A stretch of 64,000 nt of DNA from Anodontia alba (Eukaryota > Mollusca > Bivalvia > Lucinida > Lucinidae): positions 10,075,956-10,139,955 of the forward strand of contig OZ024826.1 in NCBI GenBank assembly GCA_964016985.1, written 5' to 3'. The position numbers were made by a program, and so were the translations under genes. Under the pieces are notes generated by a model. The model made no database searches. It saw only the letters and a list, made by a program, of their open reading frames with translations, and was not told the origin of the DNA. This document shows, piece by piece, positions 24,236 through 64,000 of the stretch; position 1 is the stretch's first letter; every line of letters begins with the position of its first letter.

Positions 24236-25123
24236 TATTATATTTTCTATAAACAAATTAATCTTACAAGCAAGAGAGACGAAAGAACCTTACTACATAC
24301 CTCCTATAATGATGCTTAAAAGTATCAATCCTAAATTGTTTCTGTTTGCATTTTCCTTTGTAATCATTTTACGTTATGGTCAAAAAGTAGATACGTGTAG
24401 TTTTGTTTCATAATAAGGCTGTTATTTTTAAGCTGGTATCTAACAACTGGTAACAACCTTTACATTGACTGAAACAAAAGAAACCAATATTTCTTTTGTA
24501 TTCTTAAGGGTAAGTATAGACTTAAAGAGAAATTTGTAACCCGTAGTGTGCGCGATAAAACTTGTTTAGGTGTATTTTATTACTTTCCCATAAATTACGG
24601 TTTAACATTTACTGTTTAAATTAATTTGCGTGTTATGGACAAACCACCTATTTTCTGAGCAAAATAAAGATTTTCCATTACTCTGATATCAGCTTAAATT
24701 GGCTAGAAAACAAGTTATTGATATTCTTTAAACGAACTGAATGCTTTAACGAGTTAAGAAAAATAACCGTGGCACAGAAAAGCGATCTAAGCCAATCTAC
24801 ATTTAATACATTTATGCCTAGCAGCCGCTAAGAAGGTAATTCTCAAAGAGTGCAGACCCAGATCAGACGCCTACACTGTTTGCGTAAAAAATAGGAATAT
24901 CCATAATAAAGATAATACTAAAACAAACCAGGCGTCCCTTAAATTGGAAATTAATCTATCCAAAGAGCAAGGTAGAAGTGTACACCAGTCATAAATGGGT
25001 CAAACAAAGCTGAAAGATCAGCCGCCTGGTCAGGTCCATCGCACTTAGTCTGAAAGCTGAACATGCGATACTGAGCAGAACCACTAGCAACTTACTGATT
25101 AAGAACTTCAGCAGACGACAATT

Positions 25124-25124
<1 letters not shown>

Positions 25125-25166
<42 letters not shown>

Positions 25167-25167
25167 C
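25125..25167. repeat. Poly-T tract
   Basis: More than 40 consecutive T. Confidence 0.9.
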
Positions 25168-25312
25168 TTCTTATTTTTGCAAATAAAACAAAAATTGATA
25201 TTTCATACAAGAAACTTGCACGAAATGTAAATCCATGTTTACAGAGAAAAAGAAAGGAAAACATCATCCATTTGTTGTCTGCTGAATTTGCCCAGAGCAT
25301 GGTAGAGGTTAA

Positions 25313-25587
25313 CATTACGAAAACATGCCTATTCAAATATAATGAAAATTTTACAATCAAACAAGGAATATTTTCAGATTAAAACTCAGATATTTTTCAT
25401 GTTTCTGCTCAAAACATATATTGTGGGTACTCGATAGAACCGCCTCGGCGAGGCGGTTCTAACGAATATTCACAATCTATGTTTTAGTAAAATAAGAAAA
25501 ATAATGTATGCCCCTGTAAACCCCAGTTTTACTATATAAAAGTGGGGTTTAAGAGAGTCAAAGTTACATAGGCGTGTTTTCTTCATG
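25313..25587. mobile_element. PAL-1 hairpin-centred element
   Basis: CATTACGAAAACATGCC at the left, stem GAACCGCCTCGGCGAGGCGG in the middle, GTTTTCTTCATG at the right. It adjoins a TTTGTTGTCTGCTGAATTTG repeat that also occurs at 22110, 34310 and 51030. Confidence 0.75.
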
Positions 25588-25752
25588 AAGATGCACTTGG
25601 TGGATTTTCTGGTACTTCATGAAAAGAAGATAACTTTTAACTCCTTGGACGTTTTATTACAGACTAAATCCCTTCAGAAAAGAGATCTACTCTTTGAGAA
25701 AAAGAATTTCCTGATAGAATAGATCGGTTTTCAAAAGAGGACATAATCATGT

Positions 25753-26034
25753 TGCGTGTCCAAGTGGTGATCAGGAGGTTGCGTGTTGTACCCTCGTCTG
25801 ATCGGCAACATGCTTTCGTGGAGATTGATCATGAAATAGTTTTTTACGGTCATTCTCTCCCTACCGCTGATTCAAGAATGGCAGTTGTCAGTTTCTGGTG
25901 AAAGAACGTGCACAATACTGGTTAACCGATGAGAGGATTAAGCCAGCCCAGTAAAAAAGTGTTTTGGTAAACTGAAAGCGCTCAACATGACCCTATCTGG
26001 TTGAATGTGCCGTAAAACCTCAACACAAACAAAC
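25753..26034 (+). mobile_element. Divergent tRNA-derived SINE
   Basis: Body matches 54787-55094 (CGTGGAGATTGATCATGAAA, CAGTTGTCAGTTTCTGG, GTAAAACCTCAACAC). The tRNA-like head, including the second internal promoter box, is badly eroded. Confidence 0.7.
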
Positions 26035-26330
26035 ATAATCATGTTGGACAAATTTGTTTCCTCTGAAAATATATCGTCCAATTTCAGATACAAATCCATC
26101 AAATTCTGTAGTAACGCATCGAGATGACTAAAAGATTGTTGACTAGGACATAGAATCTCAATTTAACTCATACCCGTGCGCCGTTCAATAGAGAAGAAAG
26201 CTTTATGTTTGTTACATGAAGCGAGTAAGTTTTCAAAAAAGAAAGAGTAATAGATACGAAATGTATTGTTTTAATACCATGTCGACCAGATAGATTCACA
26301 TTCAATATGGCGACAAGTTTTGTTTATTCA

Positions 26331-26338
26331 TATATAAA
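26331..26338 (+). promoter_or_regulatory. Candidate TATA box of gene B
   Basis: TATATAAA lies 83 bp before the predicted start codon, which would put transcription start near 26361 and give a short 5' UTR. Position and quality fit, but AT-rich DNA makes chance matches common. Confidence 0.4.
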
Positions 26339-26420
26339 AATTGCCTTTCGAAAATTAATATATTAATGCCCAACTTATACATGTACCGAGAGACGAAATA
26401 TGTGATACTAAAACTACAAT

Positions 26421-63990
<37,570 letters not shown>

Positions 63991-64000
63991 GTAGTAAAGG

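Larger units (their letters stand above)
18553..26330. other. Intergenic region between genes A and B
   Basis: No coding region recognised. It holds a TA-type MITE with a microsatellite (18887-19266), a pair of direct repeats (about 19527-19640, 21297-21425), a TTAA-flanked element with long inverted repeats (20072-21254), PAL-1 copies (22756-23034, 25313-25587), poly-A/T runs (23150, 23471, 25125), a GATCAG repeat split by a MITE (23820-24235) and a divergent SINE (25753-26034). Small ORFs here look random. Confidence 0.6.

Overview
The window looks like nuclear DNA of a marine bivalve mollusc, probably a heterodont clam (the species is inference). It is AT-rich and intron-rich, and it is packed with short inverted-repeat transposons, GATCAG-rich hairpin repeats, tRNA-derived SINEs and Penelope-like element remains. 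There are no bacterial-style operons. Real coding sequence occurs as short exons with GT/AG borders and makes up about 4% of the window.

I assembled two tandem paralogous genes on the + strand by hand from exon homology, splice sites and phase. Gene A (only its 3' end is present) has exons 730-881, 8210-8342, 15234-15395 and 18454-18506, then AATAAA at 18547. Gene B starts at a signal-peptide exon (26421-26481, TATA box at 26331) and has ectodomain exons at 30386-30563, 31319-31419, 33170-33295, 34992-35174, 37850-38001 and 43127-43259. Its transmembrane exon is 54433-54606, and cytoplasmic-tail exons lie at 55941-56137, 60292-60439, 61677-62194, 62851-62962 and 63931-63990 or beyond. Codon phase is preserved through all 13 gene B exons, giving about 714 residues in the window. 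The product is a type I membrane protein: signal peptide, about 300-residue Cys-rich N-glycosylated ectodomain, one transmembrane helix, then the tail. The ectodomain resembles the uncharacterised DUF7044/7042/7043/7045 module set (recalled, not searched). The paralogues share the ectodomain and membrane helix but differ in the tail: about 29 residues in A, more than 360 Lys/Glu/Ser-rich residues in B.

Layout: 1-18570 is the 3' part of gene A; 18570-26330 is intergenic repeat DNA; 26331 to the end is gene B. Segments about 1-17140 and 36445-54780 are diverged copies of one duplicated block. Many transposons are present in one block and absent from the other, so each block serves as the empty-site control for the other. 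These comparisons define several elements: a 5.7-kb TA-flanked element, a 1.6-kb TTAA-flanked element, a 361-bp TA-flanked MITE, two palindromes, a Penelope-like insertion with 126-bp direct repeats, and a 2.07-kb inverted-repeat element. A hairpin core recurs at the centre of several elements whose ends are otherwise unrelated. A 200-N assembly gap at 28602-28801 is flanked by duplicated sequence including a partial gene B exon.
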